From the NCBI GenBank assembly GCA_017459565.1, contig JAFUCP010000017.1:1-32816 (forward strand): 32,816 nucleotides of DNA, in the 5' to 3' direction. A program made the position numbers and the translations under genes. Shown one piece after another: positions 31,461-32,816 of this stretch. The notes below the pieces were generated by a model, which was not told the origin of the DNA, ran no database searches, and saw nothing but the letters and a program-made list of their open reading frames with translations. The stretch comes from Clostridia bacterium. Its GTDB lineage: Bacteria; Bacillota; Clostridia; Christensenellales; Aristaeellaceae. Numbering within the stretch: position 1 is the stretch's first letter; every line of letters starts with the position of its first letter.

Positions 31461-32729
31461 TCAGAATTCACCGCTTTCACCAAGCGAGGCGAAGGCCTTC
31501 ACGCGCGCGTTCAGGTCGGGCCATTTTTCGATGCTGCGGGCGCTGAACAGGCCGTCTGCGGGGTCTTTGGTGGCGCGCCACTCATGGGCGATCAGTGCCC
31601 AGGTCGCCTCGTACAGGTTGGCGAATTCGGGATCGCGCTGTGCCTCGCACACGAAGCTCTGCCGGGGCTGGTTGATATCCTCGCCGCTGATCTGGAACAG
31701 GCCGTGCTTTTCGCACAGCGCGCGCAGGCGGCGCAGCTGCTGCCGGGTGTTGCGGCTGGGCATGTAGGTGATGGCACGGTAGCCCAGCTTCGACACGTAT
31801 GCCACCAGCTCGTCCAGGAAGTCGTCCTCGAACTTCTGGGCCCGCTTGTCGCCGGTCACGCTGTCGCCCACGTCGCCCAGATAGGCATAGGCGGAAATGG
31901 CCCCCATGTCCTCCGACAGCCGCAGCAGCTCCTTCACATCGGGGCACTCGTCGGTGGCGTCGATGTAAAAGCGGCTGATCAGCTGGCTCTTGATCCAGCC
32001 CAGCAGGTCGTACATCATGTGGGGGTTGGCCTCGTCCATCAGGTAGCTCTCCACCTTGCCGGAGATGGGCAGCCGCAGTTCGTTTTTGATGAACCCGACC
32101 AGCCTGTCGCCCTTGCCCACCACCTCCAGAAGCCGGTAGGCCAGCGCGCTGGACAGGTGGCGCTCCGTCACGGAGCCGCCCTTTGCGAAGTTGGACAGGG
32201 GCAGCACGTCCCGGTCAAAATCGATGGACACGCCATATTTGCCCATCATGCCGTTGATGGCGTCCACCATGGCCCGGTTGCGCACGTTGCGCTTTTCCCG
32301 ATAGGGGGCGTACAGCGCGTTCAGCTCCCCGGCGCGGTTGTGGGGCACGCCGTGCAGCGTCATGTAGACGATGCCCTTCTGGTCCGGGTTGTTCAGTTTT
32401 TTGTCGGCGAAGGGGGTGCCCGCGAAGCTGGCGCGGCACTCCATGCCGATGGTCGCGCCCATGTGGGCCGCCTTCGCCGCGGCCAGGAATTCCTCCGCGC
32501 CGGCGATGGAATCGTGGTCCATCAGCCCGCAGGTGCAAAGCCCGGCGGCCCGGGCAAAGTATACCGCCGCCGTGGGGGAATAGGGGGAGAAGGAGTAGGT
32601 GGTGTGAATGTGGTTGTTCACGTCCCGGCCCACGGGCGGCAGCGGCTCGCTCTTCAGCAGCATTTTCAGGTTTTCAAGGCCGTTTTCGGCGTTCAAAAGG
32701 TTCAGCAGTTCCTCGCGGGATTTTGCCAT
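31461..32729 (-). CDS. PHP-domain phosphoesterase
   Basis: A 422-residue cytoplasmic protein with PHP-type metal-binding motifs. NNHIHTTYSFSPYSP holds the first His-x-His, followed by CGLMDHDSIAGAEEFL and IGMECRASF with the metal-binding Glu. Later histidines (THPH-like positions) are less clear. Long stretches up to the C-terminus do not match the DNA polymerase or histidinol phosphatase members, so the substrate is unknown. ATG 32729 is preferred because AAAGGA is nine bases upstream; the ATG at 32738 would overlap that site. The gene has a good promoter at 32760-32788. Confidence 0.85.
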   Translation of the reverse strand: MAKSREELLNLLNAENGLENLKMLLKSEPLPPVGRDVNNHIHTTYSFSPYSPTAAVYFARAAGLCTCGLMDHDSIAGAEEFLAAAKAAHMGATIGMECRASFAGTPFADKKLNNPDQKGIVYMTLHGVPHNRAGELNALYAPYREKRNVRNRAMVDAINGMMGKYGVSIDFDRDVLPLSNFAKGGSVTERHLSSALAYRLLEVVGKGDRLVGFIKNELRLPISGKVESYLMDEANPHMMYDLLGWIKSQLISRFYIDATDECPDVKELLRLSEDMGAISAYAYLGDVGDSVTGDKRAQKFEDDFLDELVAYVSKLGYRAITYMPSRNTRQQLRRLRALCEKHGLFQISGEDINQPRQSFVCEAQRDPEFANLYEATWALIAHEWRATKDPADGLFSARSIEKWPDLNARVKAFASLGESGEF

Positions 32730-32759
32730 GTGTTCCATCCTTTCAGCGTTTTTTCTTTC

Positions 32760-32788
32760 ATTGTATCATTTCGGCGCGAGGGATGCAA
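32760..32788 (-). promoter_or_regulatory. sigma-A promoter of the PHP gene
   Basis: On the minus strand TTGCAT (32783-32788), 17-bp spacer ending in TGA, TACAAT (32760-32765), giving an extended -10 as well. Confidence 0.82.
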
Positions 32789-32816
32789 GGGAAAAGTCGC
32801 CGCACCGGGAAATGAA

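Overview
The window reads as a chromosomal segment of a GC-rich, Gram-positive anaerobe of the class Clostridia, most likely an uncultured gut or rumen lineage. The basis is typical Firmicute content (VanW, DUF4317, TSCPD/TIGR03905, YitT, ThrH, HelD-like and FAD-dehydrogenase families), strong AGGAGG-type ribosome sites, many sigma-A promoters with 17-bp spacers, and signal peptides ending in AxA. There is no tRNA, rRNA, CRISPR array, transposase or phage gene. The species cannot be named from this sequence.

Layout. 1-3073: a broken VanW paralog fragment joined out of frame to a VanW-type cell-envelope protein, then ridA and a divergent PRPP synthetase. 3204-6315: a DUF4317 gene converging on a leftward psuK-psuG pseudouridine-degradation operon. 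6569-10891: a secreted SH3-NlpC/P60 hydrolase, leftward dapF, and two tandem, diverged secreted paralogs of unknown function. 10972-13292: a metal-homeostasis operon behind a dyad-covered promoter. It encodes a COG0523 GTPase with a very large His-rich repeat and a second COG0523 protein whose C-terminal part resembles the YcgQ/TIGR03943 family. 13389-14741: a secreted SH3 protein and an AqpZ-type aquaporin.

14809-18289: a leftward PfkB sugar kinase back-to-back with an iron-sulfur flavoprotein-greA pair, then an operon of a TSCPD protein, a flavodoxin and an OhrR-like MarR regulator. That operon has an OhrR-box-like operator just downstream of a consensus promoter. 18290-18669 is a non-coding island of palindromic repeats. 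18670-23386: cardiolipin synthase, then leftward thrH-DUF3786 and yitT-eamA pairs. 23565-29931: a four-gene rightward operon (HelD-like motor, two FAD oxidoreductases, and a HAD phosphatase-thiamine pyrophosphokinase fusion). 29932-32816: structured intergenic DNA, a second EamA transporter, a 456-bp repeat-rich gap and a PHP-domain phosphoesterase.

Most interesting are the paired COG0523 metal proteins with their operator, the OhrR-type operon lacking Ohr, the HAD-TPK fusion, the tandem secreted paralogs, and the interspersed palindromic repeats, one of which occurs twice in the window. All functional calls come from reading motifs by eye; no database search was run.
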